Assembly: GCA_016205045.1 (NCBI GenBank)
Contig: JACQJM010000030.1
Coordinates: 1 to 9,762, forward strand
Length of the DNA: 9,762 nucleotides
Reading direction: 5' to 3'
Origin: Elusimicrobiota bacterium
GTDB taxonomy: Bacteria; Elusimicrobiota; Elusimicrobia; JACQJN01
Position 1 is the first letter of the stretch. Each line of letters begins with the position of its first letter. Position numbers and translations under genes: made by a program. Below the pieces are notes generated by a model. That model worked only from the letters and a program-made list of their open reading frames with translations, did not search any database and was not told the DNA's origin. Of this stretch, positions 1-6,748 are shown piece by piece.

Positions 1-35
1 AACTTAGAACCTAGAACTTAGCACTTAGAACCTTG
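1..35. repeat. Tandem array of a degenerate heptamer
   Basis: Five back-to-back 7-mers are visible: AACTTAG, AACCTAG, AACTTAG, CACTTAG and AACCTTG. They share the pattern (A/C)AC(T/C)T(A/T)G. The array may continue to the left of the window. It ends at the start of the ComF gene, and its last unit contains the TTG that could serve as an alternative ComF start codon. No function can be read from it. Other short heptamer tandems lie at 786-799 and 6391-6411. Confidence 0.8.
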
Positions 36-41
36 GGCCTC

Positions 42-785
42 ATGCTTAACTATCTATTGCACTTCCTCTTTCCTCGGACCTGCGGTCATTGCCACCGCGA
101 CTTAGTTTCCCAAACACAAAACCCTCTCTGTCCCACTTGTTTTGAACAGCTTCAGCTCATCGTTCCATTTTTAGATTCTGCTACTATAAGTTTTGCTCCA
201 CAAAATTTATACTGCCAACGCTGTGGCATTCCCCTCCCTCATGGGGGAGCTCACTGCCATGCCTGCCGCGGAAAACGTTTTTTCTGCGACAACATCCGCT
301 CTGTGTTTCTGTTTACTCCGCCCCTTCAATCTTTAATTCACCGGTTCAAATATGAAGACAGAAAATCTTTGGCTCAGCCTCTGGGGGAATGGATGGGGAG
401 TGCCTTTAAACAATACCCTGAGCTACAGGACACGGAAATTCTTATCCCGGTGCCCCTGCATGCCCAACGAGAGAAGAAACGAGGCTTTAACCAATCCCAT
501 TTGTTGGCCGCAATTCATTCCCAAAACACGGGGCTTCCCCTTTCCAAGATTCTGACGAGGATAAAGCCCACTCCTCCTCAAGTGAAGCTTTCCAAAACTC
601 AGAGGATAGAAAATGTTCAGGAGGCATTTGAACTGCACGACACGGAAAGCATTAAGCACAAGAAAGTTTTACTCATTGACGATGTTTGCACCACGGGGGC
701 AACGCTGGAGGAATGTGCGCGGGTACTGAGGCGGAAAGGTCACGCCAAGAAAGTATATGCTCTTACACTGGCTAGGCAGATATAA
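42..785 (+). CDS. comF: ComF family protein (double zinc ribbon plus phosphoribosyltransferase fold)
   Basis: The product is a 247-residue cytoplasmic protein of the ComF/ComFC family, whose members are needed for natural transformation in some bacteria and are widespread elsewhere with poorly defined roles. Four CxxC pairs form an N-terminal double zinc ribbon: C14/C17, C30/C33, C58/C61 and C72/C75. The conserved ComF segment IPVPLHAQREKKRGFNQS lies at about 135-152. The type I phosphoribosyltransferase PRPP-loop signature VLLIDDVCTTGAT is at 209-221. The length is usual for the family. I chose ATG at 42; an in-frame TTG at 33 would add three residues, and neither start has a strong Shine-Dalgarno. 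No other competence gene is in view. The downstream neighbour is convergent, only 14 bp away. Confidence 0.93.
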   Translation: MLNYLLHFLFPRTCGHCHRDLVSQTQNPLCPTCFEQLQLIVPFLDSATISFAPQNLYCQRCGIPLPHGGAHCHACRGKRFFCDNIRSVFLFTPPLQSLIHRFKYEDRKSLAQPLGEWMGSAFKQYPELQDTEILIPVPLHAQREKKRGFNQSHLLAAIHSQNTGLPLSKILTRIKPTPPQVKLSKTQRIENVQEAFELHDTESIKHKKVLLIDDVCTTGATLEECARVLRRKGHAKKVYALTLARQI

Positions 786-799
786 GAGGCTAGAGGCTC
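786..799. repeat. Two-copy heptamer tandem in the convergent gap
   Basis: GAGGCTA at 786-792 is followed directly by GAGGCTC at 793-799. It fills the whole gap between the ComF stop and the histidine kinase stop. With the adjoining bases it gives a small hairpin, GGCTAG 788-793 pairing with CTAGCC 800-805. No U-tract follows the stem on either strand, so it is not a standard intrinsic terminator. The word AGGCTCC recurs at the end of the heptamer tandem after uxs. Confidence 0.45.
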
Positions 800-2638
800 C
801 TAGCCAAAAAAACGGCGCCACCAACTCTTTTTGGCCGCAGGGGGGTGTGCTTTTTCAACCTTCTCTTCAGGAGGAGGAACGTAATAAGGCAGCGTAAAGT
901 AAAAAATAGAACCTTTTCCTTCCTCGCTGTCGACCCACATCAAACCCTTGTGAAGGTGAACCAACGCTTGAGCGATGGCCAGACCCAGCCCCGTCCCTTC
1001 CACGTGTTTCTCCCCGCTGGCAATTTGGACAAATTTCTCAAATACGCGCCGCAGCTCTTCTTTGGGAATTCCCCTTCCCGTATCCTGGACGGAAAAGACT
1101 GCAAAACCACGATATTTTCCTTCTCCTCTCCTAGCCGCAATCGCAATCGTACCACCCGCAGGAGTGAACTTAATCCCATTGGAAATAAGATTGGTCAAAA
1201 TTTGAACCACTCGCCGGCCATCGGCCAGCACCATGGGAAGGTTAGGTTCTACAGAATCCAGCATGTTGAGTCCCTTCTTTTTGCCCCAAGCTCTCAATCC
1301 CTCCACACCCTCCTGGATCAAGGCGCTCACTTGACTAGGAACGGGATACACATTCATTTGACCCGACTGTATTTTGGAAAAATCCAGAATATCGTTGATC
1401 AAAGTGGCCAGACGCTCACTGTTGCGAATGGCGGTGGAGAAAACGCGAGTCTCATCGGAACCCATTTTGCCTGTAAACTGTTCCTTGAGCATATCCAGAG
1501 CGGATCGAATAGAAGTCAAGGGTGCCCTCAACTCATGCGTCACGTGAGCAATAAAGTCCTGCTGCAGATTCAATACCTGTTTGTACTTGGCCACATCCGG
1601 AAGAGTCATGTAGGTTCCCACCAATTTCCCTGACTCCGTCTGAACCAAGGCGGTGGCAGCCCTGAGAGCTTGGGCAAGCTCATCTTCCGAAGCGACTTGA
1701 ACCTCTTTGGAGATAGGCCGGTCGCTGGGGGCCTCTATTTCTTTGGACAAGGTCACCATCTGCTCATCCTTCTTGACGCCTTGCATCACGGGCTTGCCGG
1801 CAGCCTCCGCCAGGCGTTTGCCGGTGATTTCCTCCGCAGTCGGGTTCATCATCAGCACATTGCCCTGATTGTCCACCACCACCACACCTTCCGCAATCTT
1901 GGTCAACACCTGATCGGTGCGTACTTGTTCGTTGGTAAGTTTGGTTTTCTCCCGCTGGAACGTCTTGGTCACCTCTTGGATGCGCCCCTCCACTTCCCGG
2001 CGAAACTGGGCCAAGACCTTTTCGTAAACCTGCTTCCTATCCTGCTCCCCCTCCACCGCCTTCTGCACCAATTTTTCCACAGACTTTTCAAAGGGAAGCT
2101 CTTCCAACTCCTGGAACCACTTGCCGTTGGAGGAGCCAGAAATTTTAGAAGGGGCCGGCTGAGATCCTGTTTCCAGAACAGGCTCATCGGATTTCTTCTC
2201 CACCTTGGCATAAATAGCCTCATTGGTCCTGATGTGGGAAATGGAGTTTTCTCTCAAGAAATCCTTAACATTGATCTGTTTGGCCACTTCCGGTTTCAAG
2301 GTGACCAACCCATAGAAGGAAGAAAGTTCCGCCACGCTCAACCCTTTGGCAAAAGTCAGACTATGCAGCCGATACCGATTAAATAGGGTGCGGATCGCTC
2401 CCGGAATCTGACTCAGCGCACAAACCACCTTCCCATTGGCTAAAAACTTATCCCCCTCTATAGCGAAAACCAGTTCATCCGCTTCCACCTCATCCAAAGA
2501 ATCTTCAATCAGTTGGTACGTCTCTTCCAAAGATCGAACGACCGTAGGATGATTGACCTGATACAAGGTGATCAATCCCATGGTTTTTCCCAAGGACTTC
2601 AATATATTTAGGCACGCCTGTTGCAGTTCTTCAGCCAT
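800..2638 (-). CDS. Soluble PAS-containing sensor histidine kinase (orphan)
   Basis: The product is a 612-residue histidine kinase that would autophosphorylate and pass phosphate to a response regulator not seen here. Residues about 1-130 form an N-terminal domain of the kind that carries a YxxNHP motif (YQVNHP) in several signalling proteins. A Ser/Pro-rich linker (about 145-175) and a charged helical stretch (about 180-243) follow. A PAS-like domain spans about 244-345 (EGVVVVDNQGNVLMMNPTAE). The HisKA H-box HVTHELRAPLTS contains the phospho-acceptor H368. In the ATPase domain the N-box has N483/N487, G1 is DTGRGIP (519-525) and G2 is GTGLGLA (548-554). The C-terminal tail is basic and aromatic (KKSWWRRFFG). 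There is no signal peptide or membrane segment, so sensing should be cytoplasmic. It starts at ATG 2638 without a clear Shine-Dalgarno, 39 bp behind the wbpA-type gene on the same strand, which suggests co-transcription. Confidence 0.95.
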   Translation of the reverse strand: MAEELQQACLNILKSLGKTMGLITLYQVNHPTVVRSLEETYQLIEDSLDEVEADELVFAIEGDKFLANGKVVCALSQIPGAIRTLFNRYRLHSLTFAKGLSVAELSSFYGLVTLKPEVAKQINVKDFLRENSISHIRTNEAIYAKVEKKSDEPVLETGSQPAPSKISGSSNGKWFQELEELPFEKSVEKLVQKAVEGEQDRKQVYEKVLAQFRREVEGRIQEVTKTFQREKTKLTNEQVRTDQVLTKIAEGVVVVDNQGNVLMMNPTAEEITGKRLAEAAGKPVMQGVKKDEQMVTLSKEIEAPSDRPISKEVQVASEDELAQALRAATALVQTESGKLVGTYMTLPDVAKYKQVLNLQQDFIAHVTHELRAPLTSIRSALDMLKEQFTGKMGSDETRVFSTAIRNSERLATLINDILDFSKIQSGQMNVYPVPSQVSALIQEGVEGLRAWGKKKGLNMLDSVEPNLPMVLADGRRVVQILTNLISNGIKFTPAGGTIAIAARRGEGKYRGFAVFSVQDTGRGIPKEELRRVFEKFVQIASGEKHVEGTGLGLAIAQALVHLHKGLMWVDSEEGKGSIFYFTLPYYVPPPEEKVEKAHPPAAKKSWWRRFFG

Positions 2639-2677
2639 ATTAAATAAGGGTGGGACTACGGAAATTGCACCATAAAA

Positions 2678-3976
2678 CTACAGCCTAAGCAAGTTAGGAG
2701 ATTTCATCGCTTGGGTCGCATTCCGCGTATCAAAAACCAAACGAGCCTTCTTTACCACCCACTTATAATCCAGGTTGCTGTGTCCCGTGAGGATCACCGC
2801 GCAGTCCGCCGAGCGCAGTGCCTTCTCGGTCAATTTTTGAGAAGAAAAATGCTCCTTTCCCAAAGAGACCGAAGGAACAAAGGGATCGTGATAGGCAATT
2901 TCTGCCCCCGATTCCAACAATAACTTCATGACATCCAGGGCAGGTGATTCCCGGTGGTCCGACACATCTTTTTTGTAAGCTACTCCCAACAAAAAGAGCC
3001 GACTTCCTTTTAAGGCACGGCCTCTCTGATTCATGATTTCCGATAATCGTTGAACCACATGGCGGGGCATGGAGCTGTTGATGACTCCCGCCAATTCGAT
3101 AAAACGCGGTTCGAAATTGAGCGCCTTCATCTTCCAAGCCAAGTAATGGGGATCAATAGGAATGCAATGTCCTCCCAGCCCTGGTCCTGGATAAAAGGAC
3201 ATGAATCCAAAGGGTTTAGAGGAAGCGGCCTCCACAATTTCCCAGACGTTGAGCCCCAAACGGTGGCACATCAAGGCGATCTCATTGATGAGACCTATAT
3301 TGACCGCCCTGAATGTATTTTCCAGCAGCTTGACCATCTCGGCCGCCTCCGTGCTGGAAACAGGGATCACCTTCTCCACCACTTGACCGTAGAGGAGAGC
3401 CGCCATCTCAGTACAAGCGGGAGTCACCCCACCCACCACCTTGGGTGTATTCCGGATTTTGTAGACCCGATTCCCCGGATCCACGCGTTCCGGAGAAAAT
3501 GCCAAGTAAAAATCCCGTCCCACTCGAAATCCATTTTTCTCAAATAGGGGCAACAATAACTCCTGGGTCGTCCCTGGATAGGTGGTGCTTTCTAAAATAA
3601 TCAGTTGTCCGGCCTTCAAGCGCTTGTGCACTTGCTCCCCTGCCGCTAAGATGTAAGAGACATCCGGATCCCGGCTTTTCCTTAAAGGGGTGGGAACGCA
3701 GATAATCACCGCATGCTGCGCAGACAAATCTTCAAAGGTCTGCCGGGCCGTGAATCGGCCCGCGGAGATCATTTCCTTTAAAAAACTGGATTCTACATCT
3801 AGAACATAGGATTGGCCTTTCATCAGAGACTGAACGCGCCGGGGATCCACATCAAACCCCGTCACGCTGAATCCTTTCCGAGCAAATTCCAGGGCCAAAG
3901 GAAGCCCCACATACCCCAAGCCCAATACCCCGATCTTAGCCTGATGTTCCTGAATAATTTTTTTTATTTTTTGCAC
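2678..3976 (-). CDS. wbpA: UDP-N-acetylglucosamine 6-dehydrogenase (WbpA type)
   Basis: The product is a 432-residue nucleotide-sugar dehydrogenase that uses NAD twice to oxidise C6 of a UDP-HexNAc, most likely UDP-GlcNAc, to the uronate for surface polysaccharide. The Rossmann motif GLGYVG (19-24) opens the NAD domain. ICVPTPL, ESTTYPGTT and FSPERVDPGN follow in the usual order. The central domain has K216 and N220. The catalytic loop GGHCIPIDP has nucleophile C271 and D275. The segment KPFGFMSFYPGPGLGGHC and the following FIELAGVINSSMP are typical of WbpA rather than of UDP-glucose or GDP-mannose dehydrogenases. WecC- or WbpO-like specificity is the main alternative. The start is GTG at 3976, with only a weak GAG upstream; no in-frame ATG fits the fold. 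It leads an apparent two-gene operon with the histidine kinase. Confidence 0.92.
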   Translation of the reverse strand: MQKIKKIIQEHQAKIGVLGLGYVGLPLALEFARKGFSVTGFDVDPRRVQSLMKGQSYVLDVESSFLKEMISAGRFTARQTFEDLSAQHAVIICVPTPLRKSRDPDVSYILAAGEQVHKRLKAGQLIILESTTYPGTTQELLLPLFEKNGFRVGRDFYLAFSPERVDPGNRVYKIRNTPKVVGGVTPACTEMAALLYGQVVEKVIPVSSTEAAEMVKLLENTFRAVNIGLINEIALMCHRLGLNVWEIVEAASSKPFGFMSFYPGPGLGGHCIPIDPHYLAWKMKALNFEPRFIELAGVINSSMPRHVVQRLSEIMNQRGRALKGSRLFLLGVAYKKDVSDHRESPALDVMKLLLESGAEIAYHDPFVPSVSLGKEHFSSQKLTEKALRSADCAVILTGHSNLDYKWVVKKARLVFDTRNATQAMKSPNLLRL

Positions 3977-4058
3977 AAAAGCACTCTACACAACGGTAGG
4001 AAAACAGCCGTTCCTTCTAATCCAACCTTTAAATCATAGAACTAACCTGGTGCACATT

Positions 4059-4087
4059 ATTATACAACTCTTTAAATCGGGACATAA
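4059..4087 (-). promoter_or_regulatory. Candidate promoter for the wbpA-kinase operon
   Basis: Read on the minus strand, a perfect TATAAT lies at 4064-4059. A weak -35-like TTATGT (4087-4082) sits 17 bp upstream. Transcription would begin near 4052 and give a leader of about 75 nt before the GTG at 3976. The -10 match is strong but the -35 match is poor, so an activator or another sigma factor may be involved. Promoter prediction by eye is uncertain. Confidence 0.4.
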
Positions 4088-4105
4088 GGTGGGTGGGGTG
4101 TGGGG

Positions 4106-4135
4106 TTGCCTAGTATCCCTTACGTAAGATACAAT
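4106..4135 (+). promoter_or_regulatory. Candidate sigma70-type promoter for ugd-uxs
   Basis: TTGCCT (4106-4111) and TACAAT (4130-4135) are separated by 18 bp, a reasonable housekeeping promoter. The start site would fall near 4142, leaving a leader of only about a dozen bases before the ATG at 4154. The lack of a Shine-Dalgarno before that ATG is consistent with a very short leader. It is divergent from, and does not overlap, the minus-strand candidate at 4059-4087. Confidence 0.4.
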
Positions 4136-4153
4136 GATGACCCTCAAATTCTC

Positions 4154-5473
4154 ATGAAAAAACATAACATTTGCGTTATTGGCACCGGCTATGTAGGCTT
4201 GGTCACAGGGACCTGTTTGGCAGAATTGGGAAACTGGGTCGTCTGCGTGGATTCTGATTCCAAAAAGATCGCCCTGCTTAAATCGGGAAAACTTCCCATC
4301 TATGAACCGGGTCTGGACAAACTTGTGCACAAAAATACGAAGGCGGGGCGGCTTCATTTTTCCGGATCTATTTCTGAAGGAATTCAGTTCAAAGGCCGTC
4401 CGGCTGAAATCATTTTTATCGCGGTTGGAACCCCTCCCCGCCAGGATGGTTCGGCCGATCTCTCCAACATCGAGTCCGTCGCAGAGCAGATCGCCAAGAA
4501 TATTAAGACCTATACCCTGATTGTGGAAAAATCCACAGTCCCCGTGGAAACGGGGGAATGGATCAGCAGAACCATAGAAAGAGCAAACACCCAGAAAATC
4601 CCTTTCGATGTGGCCTCCAATCCTGAATTCTTAAGAGAAGGGTCTGCCGTCCACGATTTCCTCCATCCCGACCGGGTGGTTCTGGGTGTGTCTTCTAAAC
4701 AAGCGGAAGCTTGGCTCAAGGATATCTACTCCCCTCTGAAATCCCCCATCCTAGTGACGGATATTAAATCGGCGGAGTTGATCAAGCATGCCTCCAACTC
4801 TTTTCTGGCGGCTAAGATTTCGTTCATCAATGCGGTGGCCAATGTGTGCGAAAAGGTAGGAGCGGACGTGGTTCAGATTGCCCGTGGCATGGGGATGGAT
4901 AAAAGGATCGGACCCTCCTTTTTGAGCGCCGGAATTGGGTATGGTGGTTTCTGTTTCCCTAAAGATCTGGAGGCTTTCTACTGGATTAGCCATAAAAAGG
5001 GGTACGATTTTAAGTTGCTGAAAGTAGTGAAGGACATCAATGAAGAGCAGAAAAACTGGATTTTAAAGCAGGTAGAAGCGGAACTCTGGAACTTAGAAGG
5101 AAAGCGTATCGGTGTTTTGGGATTGGCGTTCAAACCCAATACGGACGATCTAAGATTTGCTCCCAGTCTGGAAATTATTCAACAGCTTCTGGAAAGAAAA
5201 ACTCAAGTCCATGTCTATGATCCTGTCGCCATGCCCAAGGCAAAAACGGTTAGCGGTTATCAAGGAGTGCGTTTCTGCAAAGACGCCTATGAATGCGCTC
5301 GAGAGGCTGATGCCCTGGTTCTGGTTACCGAGTGGCCCGAATTTGCCAAGCTGGATTTCAAGAAAATCCGAACGATTATGCATCGCCCCCTCCTCATTGA
5401 TGGCAGAAATCTTTACGATCCTAAAAAACTACGAGATTTAGGATTTACGTATAAAAGCGTAGGAAGACCGTGA
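4154..5473 (+). CDS. ugd: UDP-glucose 6-dehydrogenase
   Basis: The product is a 439-residue cytoplasmic enzyme that oxidises UDP-glucose to UDP-glucuronate with two NAD+. The N-terminal Rossmann motif is GTGYVG (10-15). The family signatures VASNPEFLREGSA and FLHPDRVVLG follow. K211 and N215 in IKHASN, and C267 and D271 in GGFCFPKD, keep the same mutual spacing as the catalytic residues of the well-studied streptococcal enzyme (K204/N208/C260/D264). The C-terminal domain starts with IGVLGLAFKPNTDDLR. I chose ATG 4154, just before the Rossmann strand, over an upstream in-frame GTG at 4100, which would add 18 residues unlike the family. Its stop overlaps the uxs start. Its product is the substrate of the next gene. 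Confidence 0.96.
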   Translation: MKKHNICVIGTGYVGLVTGTCLAELGNWVVCVDSDSKKIALLKSGKLPIYEPGLDKLVHKNTKAGRLHFSGSISEGIQFKGRPAEIIFIAVGTPPRQDGSADLSNIESVAEQIAKNIKTYTLIVEKSTVPVETGEWISRTIERANTQKIPFDVASNPEFLREGSAVHDFLHPDRVVLGVSSKQAEAWLKDIYSPLKSPILVTDIKSAELIKHASNSFLAAKISFINAVANVCEKVGADVVQIARGMGMDKRIGPSFLSAGIGYGGFCFPKDLEAFYWISHKKGYDFKLLKVVKDINEEQKNWILKQVEAELWNLEGKRIGVLGLAFKPNTDDLRFAPSLEIIQQLLERKTQVHVYDPVAMPKAKTVSGYQGVRFCKDAYECAREADALVLVTEWPEFAKLDFKKIRTIMHRPLLIDGRNLYDPKKLRDLGFTYKSVGRP

Positions 5474-6402
5474 GAATTCTAATAACGGGCGTTGCGGGAT
5501 TTATAGGAAGTCATCTCGCTGATTATTTACTCAAAAAAGGGCATCGGGTCGTGGGCATGGACAACTTCCTTACGGGCCGCAAGGAAAACATCCAGCACCT
5601 CAAAGGAAACTCCAAATTTAAGTTTATCCAGCATAACGTCACCCAGTACATTCAAGTTCCCGGCTCCCTTCAGGCCATTCTCCATTTTGCCAGTCCCGCC
5701 AGCCCCATCGACTATCTCAGGCACCCCATTCCCACCTTAAAAGTAGGTGCTTTGGGCACCCACAATGCTCTGGGTCTGGCCAAGAAAAAAAGGGCATTGT
5801 TCATGTTAGCCTCCACCTCTGAAATTTATGGAGACCCCCTCATCAACCCCCAACATGAAGGCTACTGGGGGAACGTCAACCCGATCGGGCCCAGAGGAGT
5901 CTATGATGAAGCCAAGCGCTTCGCGGAAGCCATCACCATGGCTTATCATCGGAGCCATAAGATTCCGGTGCGGATCGTGCGCATTTTCAACACCTATGGA
6001 CCTCGCATGCGTCGTGAAGATGGCCGAGCCGTCCCCAATTTTATTTCTCAAGCTTTAATGAATAAATCTATCACGGTCTACGGAAAAGGCAACCAAACAC
6101 GCAGCTTGTGTTATATCTCGGACTTGGTGGAGGGACTGTATAAGCTCTTAAATTCCAGCCTCAATGAACCGGTCAACATAGGCAACCCTCATGAAATCAC
6201 CATTCTGAGCCTGGCCAAAATCATCAAAAGACTGACCGGCTCCTCTTCCAAAATCCTGTTCAAGCCCCTTCCCCAGGATGACCCCCAGGTGCGCCGTCCC
6301 GACATTCGGCTCGCGCGCCGCAAACTTCACTGGAATCCCAAAATCCTCCTGGAAGAAGGCCTCCGAGAAACCATCCGATACTTCCAGACAGGTAGAAGGT
6401 AG
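5470..6402 (+). CDS. uxs: UDP-glucuronate decarboxylase (UDP-xylose synthase), extended SDR
   Basis: The product is a 310-residue extended short-chain dehydrogenase that converts UDP-glucuronate to UDP-xylose, with bound NAD cycling through a 4-keto intermediate. The NAD motif GVAGFIG is at 7-13. LHFASPASPIDYL is a hallmark of the decarboxylase subgroup. The catalytic set is T116/S117-E118 (ASTSEIYGDP) and Y145xxxK149 (GVYDEAKRF). RIFNTYGPRM, the VYGKGNQTRSLCYISDL block and FKPLPQDDPQVRRPDI complete the family pattern. The start is GTG 5470 inside the end of ugd (GTGA overlap), with AGGAAG at 5461-5466 as ribosome binding site, which implies translational coupling. UDP-galacturonate decarboxylase or a related NDP-sugar epimerase is possible, but the adjacent ugd favours xylose. 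The final codons run into a heptamer tandem. Confidence 0.93.
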   Translation: MRILITGVAGFIGSHLADYLLKKGHRVVGMDNFLTGRKENIQHLKGNSKFKFIQHNVTQYIQVPGSLQAILHFASPASPIDYLRHPIPTLKVGALGTHNALGLAKKKRALFMLASTSEIYGDPLINPQHEGYWGNVNPIGPRGVYDEAKRFAEAITMAYHRSHKIPVRIVRIFNTYGPRMRREDGRAVPNFISQALMNKSITVYGKGNQTRSLCYISDLVEGLYKLLNSSLNEPVNIGNPHEITILSLAKIIKRLTGSSSKILFKPLPQDDPQVRRPDIRLARRKLHWNPKILLEEGLRETIRYFQTGRR

Positions 6403-6411
6403 TAGGTAGTA
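6391..6411. repeat. Heptamer tandem spanning the uxs stop codon
   Basis: GGTAGAA, GGTAGTA and GGTAGTA follow each other directly and then run into GGCTCC. The uxs TAG stop (6400-6402) lies in the second unit, so the last residues of Uxs are encoded by the repeat. Function unknown. The closing AGGCTCC also ends the repeat at 786-799. Confidence 0.65.
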
Positions 6412-6472
6412 GGCTCCATCCTTCATTATTCACATAAATTCACGGCATTATTCGTATTTTATTCGGGTTGGG

Positions 6473-6490
6473 GTCTCCTCTGGGGAGGAC
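6473..6490. other. Small hairpin flanking the large inverted-repeat element
   Basis: GTCTCC (6473-6478) can pair with GGAGGAC (6484-6490), with one bulged G and a five-base loop. It stands directly beside the left arm of the 6487-6714 element and overlaps its flanking direct repeat. It has no U-tract, so it is not a terminator for ugd-uxs. The stretch 6412-6472 shows nothing else I can support. Confidence 0.4.
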
Positions 6491-6714
6491 TTGTCCCTCA
6501 CTTGCCCGCGCCTAGGCGGCGCTATAGATGCACTACGTTAAAGATTTAGGGCGCCGCCATAGCATCGAATGGGGGTAGTCCTTTGGAGAAAGATGCCAGG
6601 GAGAGAGAGTCAGTTGAAGAAACACTCTCAAGCATTGGTACACTTGAAGCGTAGAATTCGGGGCAGTCTAGAGTCCCTGGCATCTCCAGAAGGCACGGGC
6701 AAGTGAGGGACTTG
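6487..6714. repeat. Approximately 220-bp element with terminal inverted repeats and two internal hairpins (MITE-like or structured RNA)
   Basis: GTCCCTCACTTGCCCG (6493-6508) is the exact reverse complement of 6696-6711. Pairing continues past one mismatch with GCC 6510-6512 against GGC 6692-6694. Inside are two more inverted repeats. CTAGGCGGCGC (6512-6522) pairs with GCGCCGCC plus TAG (6551-6562, one bulged A). AGATGCCAGGGA (6591-6602) is exactly complementary to 6674-6685. The three stems can coexist as a closing stem P1 around a junction with P2 and P3. GGACTTG occurs as a direct repeat at both edges (6487-6493 and 6708-6714), as a target-site duplication would, although it partly overlaps the inverted arms. 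There is no convincing open reading frame. I do not recognise tmRNA, RNase P, SRP or 6S RNA signatures. Confidence 0.75.
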
Positions 6715-6720
6715 AAAATT

Positions 6721-6744
6721 TAACAACTCCCTGTTACGCTTTTT
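6721..6744 (+). terminator. Weak intrinsic-terminator-like hairpin
   Basis: TAACA (6721-6725) pairs with TGTTA (6732-6736) around a six-base loop. Three bases later comes a T5 run (6740-6744). The stem is short and AT-rich, so termination would be inefficient. It lies just after the right arm of the 6487-6714 element and could end a transcript of that element or of ugd-uxs. Confidence 0.25.
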
Positions 6745-6748
6745 AAAG

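Noticed and set aside
788..805. Hairpin GGCTAG/CTAGCC between ComF and the kinase as a bidirectional terminator
   Set aside because: The stem is followed by an A-run on the plus strand, and on the minus strand the T-run precedes rather than follows the stem. It also overlaps the kinase stop codon. The required stem-then-U-tract order is absent on both strands.
845..2386. Long plus-strand open frames opposite the histidine kinase
   Set aside because: They lie antisense to an unmistakable kinase, contain no recognisable domain, and are explained by codon bias on the opposite strand.
3992..4012. AACGG/CCGTT hairpin in the leader of the wbpA-type gene
   Set aside because: A 5-bp stem with an 11-base loop is too weak to claim as a regulatory structure or terminator.
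4100..4153. N-terminal extension of Ugd from a GTG at 4100
   Set aside because: The extra 18 residues are not part of the family fold, whereas ATG 4154 places the Rossmann glycine motif at the usual distance from the N-terminus.
4134..4157. Seven-codon upstream reading frame (MMTLKFS) whose TGA overlaps the ugd ATG
   Set aside because: It has no convincing Shine-Dalgarno and lies on the likely -10 element, so the transcript may start after it. A frame this short ending at an ATGA overlap is easily a coincidence.
6429..6464. Promoter for a possible RNA starting near the left edge of the 6487-6714 element
   Set aside because: TTCACA and TATTTT are present but 20 bp apart, and other spacings give poor hexamers. 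I see no supportable promoter here.
6487..6714. CRISPR array, tRNA or tmRNA in the 6403-6858 gap
   Set aside because: There are no regularly spaced identical repeats, no tRNA-like T-loop GGTTCRA or CCA end, and no tmRNA ends. The symmetry is inverted, not a direct array.
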